A stretch of DNA of 33,798 nt, taken from NCBI GenBank assembly GCA_026988025.1, contig JALSMB010000071.1, positions 1 through 33,798 of the forward strand. The letters run 5' to 3'. Of the stretch, positions 9,203-19,036 are shown piece after piece. The position numbers and the translations under genes were made by a program. The notes under the pieces were generated by a model that was not told the DNA's origin, did no database searches, and saw nothing but the letters and a program-made list of their open reading frames with translations. This stretch comes from Candidatus Altimarinota bacterium. Lineage in GTDB: Bacteria; Patescibacteriota; Gracilibacteria; BD1-5; UBA6164. How positions within the stretch are numbered: position 1 is the stretch's first letter; each line of letters opens with the position of its first letter.

Positions 9203-9532
9203 TTAACATGAACAACCAGTTCAACATGATCAATCTGCTTCTGTAGAACCACATCAACCTGATTCTCATCATCAAATTATACTTATGAACATAGCTTTTA
9301 ATTCTTCATCTTCTGGAACTATTCATTCAAATATTGTATCTTTAAAATCTATAGCTTCTTCTTCTACAATTAAGGCAGGTTCTTTAGTGATATTTAATTC
9401 ATCTTTTAATTTTGAATCATAAGTTGTTTCAACTTGAATAAATGATGATAATCATAATTCATCTAATGAAAGATTTACTTTTGTTAATAATTCTTTTGTA
9501 TTTTCTTCTGTTCAGTATAGTTTTATTTGCAT
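9203..9532 (-). CDS. Thioredoxin-fold-like protein with Cys-rich tail
   Basis: 109 residues with TGA as Gly. The start MQIKLYGTEENTKELLTKVNLSLDELG and the later KEPALIVEEEAIDFKDTIFEGIVPEDEELKAMF resemble the small thioredoxin-like proteins with a beta-alpha-beta start and a cis-Pro before a beta strand. However, the CxxC that normally follows the first strand is replaced by TEEN. Instead, the last about 22 residues form a Gly/Cys tail (GGCG, then CGTGCSC) that might bind metal or carry redox chemistry. The gene is monocistronic between hairpin terminators. The fold call is moderate and the function unknown. Confidence 0.5.
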
Positions 9533-9554
9533 AAGTTATTATTAGTATATAAAT

Positions 9555-9594
9555 AAAAAACAACAATTGAATTATATTCAATATGTTGTTTTTT
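9555..9594 (-). terminator. Terminator downstream of rplY
   Basis: Stem AACAACA-ATTGAA / TTCAAT-A-TGTTGTT with a TTATA loop, A-run on one side and T-run on the other. On the minus strand it follows the rplY stop at 9611; on the plus strand there is no gene to terminate. Confidence 0.75.
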
Positions 9595-9610
9595 AAAAGA
9601 TTTTTTTGAA

Positions 9611-10234
9611 TTAAGCTTCAGTTTTTTCTTCTTCATCTGCACCAGTAACAGCAGCTTCAGGAGCTTCAGTAGAAACTTCTTCTAATTTTTTAGGTTTAGC
9701 AGCTATAACTATTACCTCATCAGCAGGAGTCAATAACTCCATAGTAGAAGGTACTTTAAGTTCACTTGCTTTTATATTTGAATCAAATTCTTTTAATACA
9801 GATAAATCAACATCTATATGATCAACTAAATCTTTTGGTAATACTGATACTTCAACTTCTTTTTGTAGTTCTTCTAAAACTGCTCATTCTTTAACTGCTT
9901 CTGAATCTCCTATAAAGTTTAAATGAATCATAGTTTTTAGTTTTTCACCTCTAGTTAATGCAAAGAAATCAACATGAATATATTCTCCACTAACTGGTTC
10001 TGTCTGAAAATCATGAACTAATACTTCAATATTTTCTTTACCAAATTTTAAATTAATAATATTTGATTCTCAAGCTTTTCTAAATAATTTTAAAAAATCT
10101 GATGCATCTAAAGTTAAACTAATAGATTCTTGATTTTTACCATAAACAACAGCAGGAAGTTTTCTTGCTTTTCTTAAATGTTTACAGTCCTCATCTTTTG
10201 CTCTAATTTGAGCTTCAATACTAAAACTTTTCAT
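9611..10234 (-). CDS. rplY: 50S ribosomal protein L25 (Ctc/TL5 type)
   Basis: 207 residues. It binds 5S rRNA in the large subunit. The N-terminal L25 domain is clear: KARKLPAVVYGKNQESISLTLDASDFLKLF, then VLVHDFQTEPVSGEYIHVDFFAL. The longer TL5/Ctc C-terminal beta domain is also present (LPKDLVDHIDVDLSVLKEFD, TPADEVIVIAA), ending in an acidic Ala/Glu tail. The start is MKSFSIEAQIRAK at 10234; the extra N-terminal sequence in the track ORF (to 10327) is intergenic. Only a few Gly codons are TGA; most are GGN, as in other highly expressed genes here. Confidence 0.93.
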
Positions 10235-10313
10235 AATGTAATAATAACATAAATAAAATATACAAAAACTCTGTGTGTTTATGGAATTTTTGTGACCGTA
10301 TTCTATATAAAAG

Positions 10314-10356
10314 ATAAAAATAAGCAAAAGATTTTTACTTTTTTGCTTATTTTATT
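10314..10356 (-). terminator. Terminator of the pseudophosphatase gene
   Basis: Stem AATAAGCAAAA / TTTTGCTTATT just beyond the stop at 10359, with a T-run on the minus strand. The remaining 10235-10313 is AT-rich upstream DNA of rplY with no further feature that I can identify. Confidence 0.7.
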
Positions 10357-10358
10357 TT

Positions 10359-12263
10359 TTATTTTATAAGTAATCTATCATCACTTATTTCAAAAGATAT
10401 TTTATAGAGTCATTTATCATTTAATACAACAATTTCTCAATCATAATTAATATAAAAATCTTTTATTTTATATTTACTTCATTCAATTTGTCATATGTAA
10501 GTTAAACTCTTTGTGTTTTTATAATTTTTTGTATTTGGTTTAAATATCCATATTTTATTATTTAATAACAAATAAACATAATTTAAATCTGATCTTGTTT
10601 TTAAGTCTATTATTTTATTATTATCATCTAGGTTATAATTTTTAGGAAGTTTATTTATAGTTAATTTTTCTATTCTATAAGGATTAGAATAGAATTTTAT
10701 TATAGATAAATCTTTTTTTAATATATAAAATGATCAATCAATAGATACTGATAATATATCTCATATCTGAGTTAAATCATCTTTTTTAAGATATTCGTTA
10801 GATGCTTTAAATTTATTTGAATAAAGAGAATGTTTATTTATTTGATTATCATCTTTTCAAATTAAATATATATTTTGTGCATATGATAATATTTCTTTTG
10901 CTTTTTCCCATGTTTGTTGTCAAGAAACATCCATGTAGCTAAAATATCAATTTTTAGTAAATTTAACTATTTTTGATGAACTTGTTAATAGATACATATT
11001 ATCTCATATAAATGCTGAATCTATAAAGGTTTCATTTTCTTCTAGGGAACTAAATATGTATTTTTTTGCTTTTGTATTTGGGATAATTGGTCATATTACA
11101 CCTTTAGCTATTATTACATATGGTTTTAGTTTATTTTTAGTAATTTGAATTGGATTTTCAAATTTTTCTTCATATATAATATTTTCAGGATTTGGATTAA
11201 AAATTTCTATTTTATTGAATTGTTTTTTTAATATATTTATATTATCATTTATTTTTTCTACATCATTTAAAAAGATTTTATTTTTTTCTATATCACTAAC
11301 TAATTTTTCAGCATTTTGTATATTTAAATCAAAACTATCAGGGTTAGCTATATTTTCAGAAGCAATTCTTATATAAGTTTTTGCTTTTATAATATTTTCT
11401 TTTGCAAGTTCTTTTTGTTCATTCTGAGTAGTTATTCATGCTACAGTTGATAATATAGAATACAAAAAGAAAACTGCTATTAAAATTCAACTTAAAAAAA
11501 CTATATTTTTAATATTTTTTGATGAGGAGTTTAATTTATCTTTTAAAACAAGTATATATCAAAGTATATTTTTAGATATTTTATTATCAAAAAATTTTAA
11601 TAAATTATCTTTTATTAAATCTACTTTATTTAAAGATGTACTTTCACTATTTTCAGAAAGATATTTTAAAGAACTTATTCAAATATTTTTTTCTAAAACC
11701 TCACTCATTAATATATTTTTAATATTTTTATTAAAGATATTAATGTCTTCGGATAAAATTAATCAATCTAATAAATCACTTTTTGAAAGATAGTTTAATA
11801 GTCTTCTAGTTGAAGAAACTATTATTTCATTATTTTTAATTTCACCTGATGAAACAAAATTAAATTCTTTTTTATTGTCTTCTTTATTTGTTAATTCTAT
11901 TACTTCATCTTTATTATTTATTAAATAACAAGAAGCTTTTCAAATATTTGAGAAGATATAATTATTATCATTTAATATTCAAATAATTATATCTAATTTT
12001 ACTTTTTCATCAGAATCTTTTTTCCAATTTTTTATAAATGCATTTACACTTTCAAGAGCAATAGAAAAATCATTGTATGTATTCTTTTTAGAAATTTTAT
12101 CTATAATAAAATCTAATATATTATTTAATATTAACTCTCATAATCTTGAGTCATTTGTATTTATCAATATGAAACAATCTAATTTTTTATCTAGATTTAT
12201 ATTTCTTTTTATAATTATATTTTTTTTCCCAAAATCTACTTTTTTAGAACTAATTTCAAACAT
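10359..12263 (-). CDS. PP2C-like pseudophosphatase with membrane anchor and extracellular beta domain
   Basis: 634 residues. The first about 200 residues follow the order of a PPM/PP2C phosphatase (LDCFILINTNDSRLGELILNNILDFI; LDIIIGILNDNNYIFSNIGKASCYLI; LLNYLSKSDLLDGLI). The metal-binding Asp positions of the DGxGG and GDSR motifs are replaced, so it is probably inactive. A membrane segment, NIVFLSGILIAVFFLYSIL, lies near residue 290. A coiled-coil-like stretch and a C-terminal part with repeated strands (YVIIAKGVIGPI, MYLLTSSSKIVKF, NIYLIGKDDNQINKH, VYLLLNNKIWIF) follow, suggesting a beta-propeller outside the cell. It may pass a signal between envelope and cytoplasm. Divergent from murA. 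Confidence 0.55.
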
Positions 12264-12357
12264 TTTTTACTTATTTAAAAACTATTTTTTCTTTGTAAAA
12301 AGTATATATAAATATTTCAAAATTCAAAATTGAAATAAAATAATATATTGTCTTAAT

Positions 12358-12384
12358 TTGCATTAAAACTAAAATCAATATAAT
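12358..12384 (+). promoter_or_regulatory. Possible promoter of murA
   Basis: TTGCAT and TATAAT separated by 15 nt, about 30 nt before the murA start. The spacer is short and the region very AT-rich, so this is weak. The rest of 12264-12357 is the divergent intergenic region with no other recognisable feature. Confidence 0.35.
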
Positions 12385-12412
12385 TGGTTCATTAAAAATA
12401 AGTATAAAAAAT

Positions 12413-13669
12413 ATGTTGATGGTTAAAGGTCAAAAGGAATTAAGTGGGAGTGTTAAAATAAGTGGTTCAAAAAATGCTGCTTTACCTATATTATGAGCTG
12501 CATTACTTATAAATTGAAGAGTTACTTTAAATAAGGTACCAAAAATAGGAGATGTTATAACATTTTTAGATATTTTAGAATGAATTTGAGTAAAATATGA
12601 ATGGGAATGAAGTACTTTACATTTTGATTCTACTAAAATCACAAATGAAAATTTAAATTTTGAAAAAATTAAAAAAATTAGATCTTCAATTTTTCTCTTA
12701 TCACCACTACTTCATTTTTTTGGTAATATAAAAATTCCTTTTCCTGGTTGATGTAGTATTTGAGCTAGACCAATTGATGCTCATTTAAATTGACTTGAAG
12801 CAATTTGATATAAATCTACTTTTGATGAAGATGATATAATTCTTTGATGAAAATTAGAGACTGGTGAAAAAGTTTTAAATGCTAGTTTTTGAGTAAGTTC
12901 TACTGAAAATCTAATAGTAGCAAATGTTTTAAGAGATGGTAGAACTATTATAAGAAATGCAGCAACAGAGCCTCATGTAATGAATTTAATAGACTTTTTA
13001 AGAAAAGCATGAGCAGATATAAAAATTAGATATAATCATGAAATAATTATTACTTGAGTTTATGGACTTAAATCAAATTTTAGTTTTGATATTGTTGCAG
13101 ATTATATAGAGTCATGAACTTATATGGTTATTTGAGCTTTAGCTTCAAAAGAATATATAGATATTATAGATGCTAGAATTGATGATTTATACACATATAT
13201 TGAAAAATTAAAAGAAGCTTGAGTTAAGGTAAAAGATATGTGAAATGATACTCTGAGAGTTTATAAGGCAGAAAATATAAAACCAGTAAATATTCAAACA
13301 AATATATTTCCAGCTTTTCCAACTGATTTACAATCACCATTTGCAATATTATTGACTCAAGCACAATGAGAAAGTAAAATTCATGAAGTTTTATTTGAAT
13401 GAAGGTTAAATTTTTTGATAGAATTAGAAAAAATGTGAACAAAATATACGGTTTTAAACCCACATGAAGCAATTATTCATTGACCAAATAACCTTAAATG
13501 AGGAGCTACTGTTACTTCATGGGATTTAAGAGCATGAGCCGCTGTTGTAATAGCTTGATTAATGGCTAAATGAACTACAAAAATAACAAATATAGAATAT
13601 ATATATAGATGATACGAAGATTTTGTAAATAAATTACAATCTTTAGGTGCTGATATAGTTGAGGAATAA
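12413..13669 (+). CDS. murA: UDP-N-acetylglucosamine 1-carboxyvinyltransferase
   Basis: 418 residues with about 35 TGA-Gly codons. MurA transfers enolpyruvate from PEP to UDP-GlcNAc, the first committed step of peptidoglycan synthesis. The N-terminal KISGSKNAALPILGAALL and the catalytic loop PFPGGCSIGARPIDAHL, with its Cys and Arg, are intact, so it should be active and fosfomycin-sensitive in type. Other family blocks are NAATEPHVMNLIDFLRKAGA, FPTDLQSPFAILLTQA and DLRAGAAVVIAGLMA. The start MLMVKG could instead be the second ATG at 12419. No Shine-Dalgarno is visible. It is flanked by a pseudophosphatase and a kinase-like gene. Confidence 0.95.
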
Positions 13670-13680
13670 AAAAAATCTAT

Positions 13681-13709
13681 TTGTAAAATAATAATAAAAA
13701 TGCTATAAT
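13681..13709 (+). promoter_or_regulatory. Promoter of the kinase-like gene
   Basis: TTGTAA, 17-nt spacer, TATAAT, followed 26 nt later by ATG 13736. It lies in the 66-nt gap after murA and gives the kinase-like operon its own start. Confidence 0.55.
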
Positions 13710-13735
13710 AAGATTAATTATTAATAGCTTTTTTT

Positions 13736-15013
13736 ATGTCTTTAGACTGATTAAAATCATCTGAACAAATACCAACAGCTGAAAAAGAAGATTTTTCAGC
13801 TATTAATACTGACCATATTTTAAAACAATCAGAAATAATAGCTAAAATTAAAGATGAAGAGTATACTGAAAATGTAGATAATAAAACAACAATACCAGCA
13901 GATTTAGAGTGATTTTTCCCAGAAGAAGATGTAATAGTAGAATGAAAAGAATTCAAAACTGAAAAACTAAAAAAAGAGTTATATTCTAAACTATGATTAA
14001 GTGAAATATTAGAAGAAAATTCTGGTATACAAAAATTTGAAAAATGATTGCTAGACTGATGATTATTAGATAATCTAAAAATGCTAGAAAGTTTAGCAAA
14101 TTCATCAGTTGAAGAAATTCTAAAAATAATGAAACAATTATCTAATTGGGAAACAATAAAGGCAATACTTATAGATTTATATGACTGAGTAGAAGATATT
14201 ACTAAAGTATTTTCAGATCCTTATGTTTGATGAGTTGCATTATGATCATTGTGAATTTGACCAATTTCAAAGAGTTTAAAGACAATTAAATTAGCAGAAA
14301 AGTTTTGAAAAATAAAGGAAAAAAATTTATTTGATAGTAAAAAATATGATTTAAAATCTGATGAAAAATTAGATGAGTTATTAAAAAGATTAGATGAAAA
14401 TGATATAATATGAGAATGAGAAAATGCAATAATTATAAATCATCCAGATAATGACAAACTTGTTATAAAAATAGCAAAAGAATGAATGTATGTAGATGAT
14501 ATTATAAAAGAAAGGAATGCACATCAGTTATTTTTAGATACATATAGAGAATGATTAGTTAAATGAAAAATAGATAAAAATGTTAAAATTCCAGAGATAT
14601 TTTCACCTGAAAATCTTAATTCTTGATACTTTTATATAGAAAAAATAGAATGACAAAATTTATTTACTAAATATCATCTAGATTTATATAAAGATAAAGA
14701 GTTAAGTAAATATAACTTACTTGATTTGGAGAATTTAACAGATAGTCAGTTTTTAAAAATACTAAAAGAAGAAAAATTATCTTATGCAATACCATCTATG
14801 AATCTTTGAGATGTAGGAATGTGGTGATGATGAAGTACTTTGCAAGTAAATATGATGCTTTATACAAATAAGTTTCAGAAAGAAAATATGAAAAAAACAA
14901 TTGAATATTTTGAACAAAATTGATTAATTCATACAGATTTTCATGCTTGAAATATTATGATTGATAAAAATAAAAAGAATTTTATAATAGACTTTGGTAA
15001 TACTAATAGATAA
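13736..15013 (+). CDS. Protein-kinase-fold protein ending just after the DFG motif
   Basis: 425 residues. The N-terminal about 210 residues are acidic and helical with a short Gly-rich hydrophobic patch (VGGVALGSLGIGPI) and no known family. A kinase-like domain follows: G-loop GEGENAII near 224, VIKIAK lysine near 244, a possible helix-C Glu in KERNAHQ, hinge FYIEKIEG, catalytic loop HTDFHAGN near 398, and IDFGNTNR at the very end. It has all the ATP-binding and catalytic residues but no activation segment or C-lobe helices after DFG, as in small-molecule or atypical kinases. It could phosphorylate a protein or a small molecule; the substrate is unknown. The next gene starts 5 nt downstream. 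Confidence 0.6.
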
Positions 15014-15018
15014 AAAAT

Positions 15019-15537
15019 ATGAATGAAAAATTAAAAAATGAAAATTATATTACAAAGAAATATAATTGAATAGAATTTAAATCAGCTTGGGATTGATGAA
15101 GTATTGAAAACACTATTTCATATATTTTAATGTGAAGACCTGATATAGTAGATTTTGATGAATTTGAAAATAAAAAAGAGTTTAATGATATGATATTATA
15201 TCATCTTTTTGCTAATAATTTTTTATTAGAATATAATTCAGAAGATGAAAGAAATAAAAATAAAATCTTATTCCAAAAAAAATTTGAACCTATAGAAAAA
15301 TCATTTAATTCAGTAGAACAATGAGATTGAACTCAAGTTCCACAATATTATTGAGAGTTTGAATATGATTGAAAATTTTATTTAATTACAATAGCTGTAA
15401 ATAGAATTTTTGAAACTGATGAAACAAATCTAGAAAAAGGAGTTTATAAATGAATTATAGTAAATCCAGATTTATATTTCTGAGAAGTAGAAAAGGAAGT
15501 AAAAAATATTGAATGAAAAGTTAATAAATTAGTTTAA
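15019..15537 (+). CDS. Hypothetical soluble protein coupled to the kinase-like gene
   Basis: 172 residues with TGA as Gly. It starts 5 nt after the kinase-like stop, so the two are almost certainly co-transcribed and may work together. There is no signal peptide or membrane segment. Visible blocks are KYNGIEFKSAWDGGSIENTI, RPDIVDFDEFENKKEF, a beta-rich middle (QYYGEFEYDGKFYLITIAVNRIF) and an acidic/basic C-terminus. I recognise no family; a partner or substrate of the kinase-like protein is only an inference from spacing. Confidence 0.5.
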
Positions 15538-15612
15538 ATATATATTTTTCTTGTATTTATTTAAAAAATCATTATAAATTAATTTAATAAAACATAAATA
15601 ATAAAAAAGTCA

Positions 15613-16620
15613 ATGAAAAAGGGCTGATATTTAGATTTAAATAAATCTTTGAAAGAAAATAAATTAGATAAAACTAATACTGTTTTAAGAAGAACTGAAA
15701 TAAAAGAGAGTACCATTAATAAAATTAATGGTATACTTGATTTAGAAAATTTAGATAATATCTTTAAAGGTATTGAAAAAAATATAGAAAATTGAAAAAA
15801 AATCTATTTAAAATACTGAAAAACTATTAAAGATAAGCAAGTTATATTAGACAATGTTTTTAAAAATATTTATTTATTATTAAATAATTTATCTATAAAA
15901 AGAGTTTATAATAGTACTTCAAGTTTAAAGTTAGATGATATTTATGAGAAAAATATAGCAGAACAATTACAGTTATTTTTTCGTATAGAAAATGAAGATT
16001 TTATTAAACAACAGACTTTATGAGCTTCATGTAATAATTGGAACTTATTTGCATATAAGCTTATAAATGAAATAACTTGATGAGATAAAGATATTAAATT
16101 TAAATTTTATTTGAAAAAATCAGATAATCATTGAATATTGTATATAAAAATATGAGATAAAAAATATTCTTTTGAGTCTAGAGCTCAAGAATTATTTTTA
16201 TGAAAGAAAAAAAATCATAGAAAAATTTTTAAAAAGGATTTCAATAAGTTTGGTAACATTGATGATTATAAAACTGAAGTAAAAAAATGATATAATAAAA
16301 AAAATGTAATAACTTATCATTTTTGATTAAAGAAATTAAAATTAGTAAAAAAGTGATGAATGTTAACTATTATATATAGATCAAAATCACCAAAATTTAT
16401 AAATATACATTGATTAAAAAGATTGACTAAAAACATATGAAAAATACCAAATTTAAGATATTTTTGATTTACTCCAAAATTATATAATTCAGATGGTATA
16501 AAAGAATTTATTTTATCAAAAGTAAAAGTTAGTGATAGAAAAGATATAGAGATAATACTTTGAAATATAGATAATAAGAAATTATTAGATTTTTTTAATT
16601 TAGATAAATTTGATTATTAA
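15613..16620 (+). CDS. Hypothetical protein, possible Cys-His hydrolase/acyltransferase fold
   Basis: 335 residues, 75 nt after the previous gene. The first about 120 residues are charged and helical. Around residue 138 the segment QQTLGASCNNWNLFAYKLI places a Cys at the start of a helix, and NHGILYIKIGDKKYSFES near residue 172 gives a His then an acidic residue on beta strands. That order (Cys-helix, His-strand, Asp/Glu) is what arylamine N-acetyltransferases and transglutaminase-like enzymes show. The C-terminal half is very basic (LKKLKLVKKGG, HGLKRLTKNIGK) and could touch nucleic acid or membrane. This is a weak structural guess; the family is not identified. Confidence 0.4.
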
Positions 16621-16709
16621 TTTTAAAAGTATAAAATCTTAATTATATCTTACCTATAATAAATAATATATTTATAGTTAATTATAATTTAGTTTTTAAT
16701 TTGTATATT

Positions 16710-16904
16710 ATGAAAATATTACCTATATCATTAATCATTTTTTGAATAATTGTTATTGCTGCACCTGAAATACTTGCTTATTTACTTTGATGATTTTTCA
16801 TATTTATATGAATAAATATGCTAGCTTTTTTCTGAATTTTTAAGAAAAAAGACAAAGATTGAGAAAAATATGTAAAATTCTGAAATTATAAAATATATAG
16901 ATAA
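16710..16904 (+). CDS. Small two-segment membrane protein
   Basis: 64 residues, too short for the ORF track because of TGA codons. It has two hydrophobic segments (LPISLIIFGIIVIAAPEILAYL and GGFFIFIGINMLAFFGIF), a short Gly turn between them, and a basic cytoplasmic tail (KKKDKDGEKYVKFG). A terminator directly overlaps the stop, which supports a real short transcript. No function can be assigned. Confidence 0.6.
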
Positions 16905-16930
16905 TCAGCTTGAATTAGCTGATTTTTTAT
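16903..16930 (+). terminator. Intrinsic terminator
   Basis: Stem AATCAGCT / AGCTGATT with TGAATT loop and a T-run, overlapping the stop of the 64-residue membrane protein. Confidence 0.85.
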
Positions 16931-16934
16931 TTAC

Positions 16935-16962
16935 TTGATTTTTTATATAAAATATATATAAA
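16935..16962 (+). promoter_or_regulatory. Promoter of dapB-like gene
   Basis: TTGATT, 16-nt spacer, TATAAA, about 36 nt before the start codon, directly after the upstream terminator. The gene therefore appears to be an independent transcription unit. Confidence 0.45.
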
Positions 16963-16987
16963 TAATAAACTTGAAAAAGTAAATAAA

Positions 16988-16993
16988 AAGGAG
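16988..16993 (+). promoter_or_regulatory. Strong Shine-Dalgarno of dapB-like gene
   Basis: AAGGAG placed 5 nt before ATG 16999. Most genes of this window have no such motif, so it fixes the start and sets this gene apart. Confidence 0.75.
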
Positions 16994-16998
16994 TTTTT

Positions 16999-17922
16999 AT
17001 GAAAAGTGTTTTATTATATGGTTTTGGTAAATTAGGTGTAAGTATTGTTGAAGGACTAATTGATAGAAATATTAAAGTATATCATGAGTCATATAATGGT
17101 CCTAATGATACTGAGTATGTTTTTGATTATAATGGAGTTATTGTTGATATTTTTAATTCAACAAAACTTAAAAATAATATTTATAAGAAGGATCTTAAAG
17201 AAGTAGTTTCTTATATAGTTGTTACTTTGGTTGGAAATGTACTTGAAAAAGAGATTGATTTTCTTTTATCATTAGATATACCATTAGTTATACTTTCTAC
17301 AAAGTTTGATTCTGAAAGTGTGAAAGAAAAAGCATTAACTGCAAAAGTAAAAGTTCTTATGTCACAAAATATGGCATTAGGAATTGTAGATTTTTGGAAT
17401 CGAATTGAAAAAATGGACAGGTTAGACCCATCTTTTAAAATTGATGCTACTATTATTGAATCTCATCAAAGTATGAAGCAAGATATTATTGGTTCAGCTA
17501 TGACTGTATTAAAGCTATTTAAAGATAAAGGCTTTAATGTAACTTTTCCTGACAATAATACTTATATAGTAGGTAATGACGGAAAGTCCGGTTCAGTTAC
17601 TTGGTTAAGAAGTGAAAAATCTCAAATTGAAGCAGGTGTACCTGAGGAATTTTTATCTGGTCATGGTTATCATATTATTGAACTAAAGTTTGATATTTAT
17701 GATTTTAACTATATACGTAGTTTATTTAGATACTTTTCTTCTTTGAAAGATTATTCAATAGAAAATGTTTTTGATTTCGATGTATATTATGAGGATAAAA
17801 GTTTATATATTATTCATAATATAAATGGACGTGATATTTATACAGATGGTGTTGTGAAATCTATAAATTTCTTAGAAACCGTAGATTCAGGTGTTTATTT
17901 AGCAATTGATATTATAAGTTAA
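16999..17922 (+). CDS. dapB: Dihydrodipicolinate-reductase-like protein, probably horizontally acquired
   Basis: 307 residues with no TGA-Gly: all 19 glycines are GGN, and three Arg are CGN, both unlike the neighbours. DapB reduces dihydrodipicolinate with NAD(P)H in lysine/diaminopimelate synthesis. The N-terminus has a Rossmann start (LLYGFGKLGVSIVEGL). ATIIESHQSMKQDIIGSA matches the ExHxxxKxDxxGTA catalytic block of the plant-like DapB type, and AGVPEEFLSGHGYHIIEL and DGVVKSINFL fit the C-terminal domain. No other lysine-pathway gene lies nearby. It has its own promoter, ribosome site and terminator. Family call good; the actual reaction in a host lacking the pathway is uncertain. Confidence 0.75.
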   Translation: MKSVLLYGFGKLGVSIVEGLIDRNIKVYHESYNGPNDTEYVFDYNGVIVDIFNSTKLKNNIYKKDLKEVVSYIVVTLVGNVLEKEIDFLLSLDIPLVILSTKFDSESVKEKALTAKVKVLMSQNMALGIVDFWNRIEKMDRLDPSFKIDATIIESHQSMKQDIIGSAMTVLKLFKDKGFNVTFPDNNTYIVGNDGKSGSVTWLRSEKSQIEAGVPEEFLSGHGYHIIELKFDIYDFNYIRSLFRYFSSLKDYSIENVFDFDVYYEDKSLYIIHNINGRDIYTDGVVKSINFLETVDSGVYLAIDIIS

Positions 17923-17944
17923 TTTGTTTGAGTAGATTATATAT

Positions 17945-17971
17945 AGACTAAGTTAATTCTTAGTCTTTTTG
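17945..17971 (+). terminator. Intrinsic terminator of dapB-like gene
   Basis: Stem AGACTAAG / CTTAGTCT with TTAATT loop and T-run. Confidence 0.85.
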
Positions 17972-18022
17972 TTTTATTTTAAAAAGTATATATAATAAAA
18001 AAAATAATTAATAGTTTAAATT

Positions 18023-18994
18023 ATGATAGAAAACATATTTATATATATAATCCTTGCTCTAATTTCATTTTTTCCAATTGTTATTTGGGCTTATATTTTT
18101 TCGTATATTGATGATAATCCTTTGAATAAGAAAAGATTTTTTTTAGGTGTAATATGATGAGGATTAGCTGTTGTTCCTATTTTACATATGGATAAAATAT
18201 TAGAAATAATTAATTTCAAATACTTAAATATATTTTATTTTGCTTCTGAAATTAAATGACTTGTAACAAGTATAGAATTTTGATTATCTATGAGTTTATT
18301 TTTACTAGTTATAGTATTATTTTCATTTATAGCTTGATCTTTAACTAAAAATATTAAAAAAATATTAAAAATATATATTAAAAATATATTAGTTTTTTTT
18401 ATTTTTATATGATTTTTATCATTAGTAGTTTTTGTTCTAAATATTCTTTTTTCTCAATTTAATTTTTTTATATCTGACTCAATATCTTTTTGAAATATTA
18501 TATTTAATTCATTTAAATTAATAGTATTTTATTACTTAATAGTAGCATTTATAGAAGAATCAAGTAAGCATTTTAATTTTTTACAATCAAGTGTTTTACA
18601 AATAAAAACTATAAAAGATTGAGTTTTATATGCTATTTTTATAGCATTGTGATTCGCTTTAATTGAAAATATGCTTTATTTATATAATTATTATATAACT
18701 TATTGAGTTACCTCAGAGTTATTGAAAATATATTTTTTTAGATCAGTTTTTTCTGTAATTGTACATATATTAGCTAGTTCAGTTGTTGCATATTATTTTA
18801 CAAAAGCATTACTTTTGTATAGAGAAAAAGATTTAAGTTTACCATATTTGAAAATATTTTCTTTTTGAATTTTCATAAGTATATTGCTTCATTTAGTTTT
18901 TGATATAGCACTTACTTTAGGCTTTTCTTTTATAATGTTTATATATTTTATTTGAGGTTATTTATATGTAAGTAGTATTTTTTATAAAGATTAA
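18023..18994 (+). CDS. prsW: PrsW-family intramembrane protease
   Basis: 323 residues with about eight or nine membrane segments. PrsW proteins are membrane-embedded glutamic-type proteases (Bacillus PrsW cleaves the anti-sigma factor RsiW). The signature residues are in the right order: FIEESSKHF (the EExxK motif), DGVLYAIFIALGFALIENMLY (Glu-Asn), RSVFSVIVHILAS (His) and LLHLVFDIAL (second His). It therefore keeps the putative active site. The likely substrate is unknown; no anti-sigma gene is adjacent, although an RsbW-like gene occurs 9 kb away. The gene ends 43 nt before the SAM riboswitch. Confidence 0.82.
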
Positions 18995-19036
18995 TTTGCA
19001 AATAATTAAAAGATTACTAAAATGGTAATACTTGAT

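Noticed and set aside
12073-12333. Plus-strand ORF of 86 residues
   Set aside because: Antisense to the 5' end of the PP2C-like gene on the minus strand; low-complexity hydrophobic translation.
12430-13472. Minus-strand ORFs within murA
   Set aside because: Shadows of murA, which is fully supported by catalytic motifs.
13714-13956. Minus-strand ORF at the start of the kinase-like gene
   Set aside because: Shadow of the plus-strand gene; no start context or motif.
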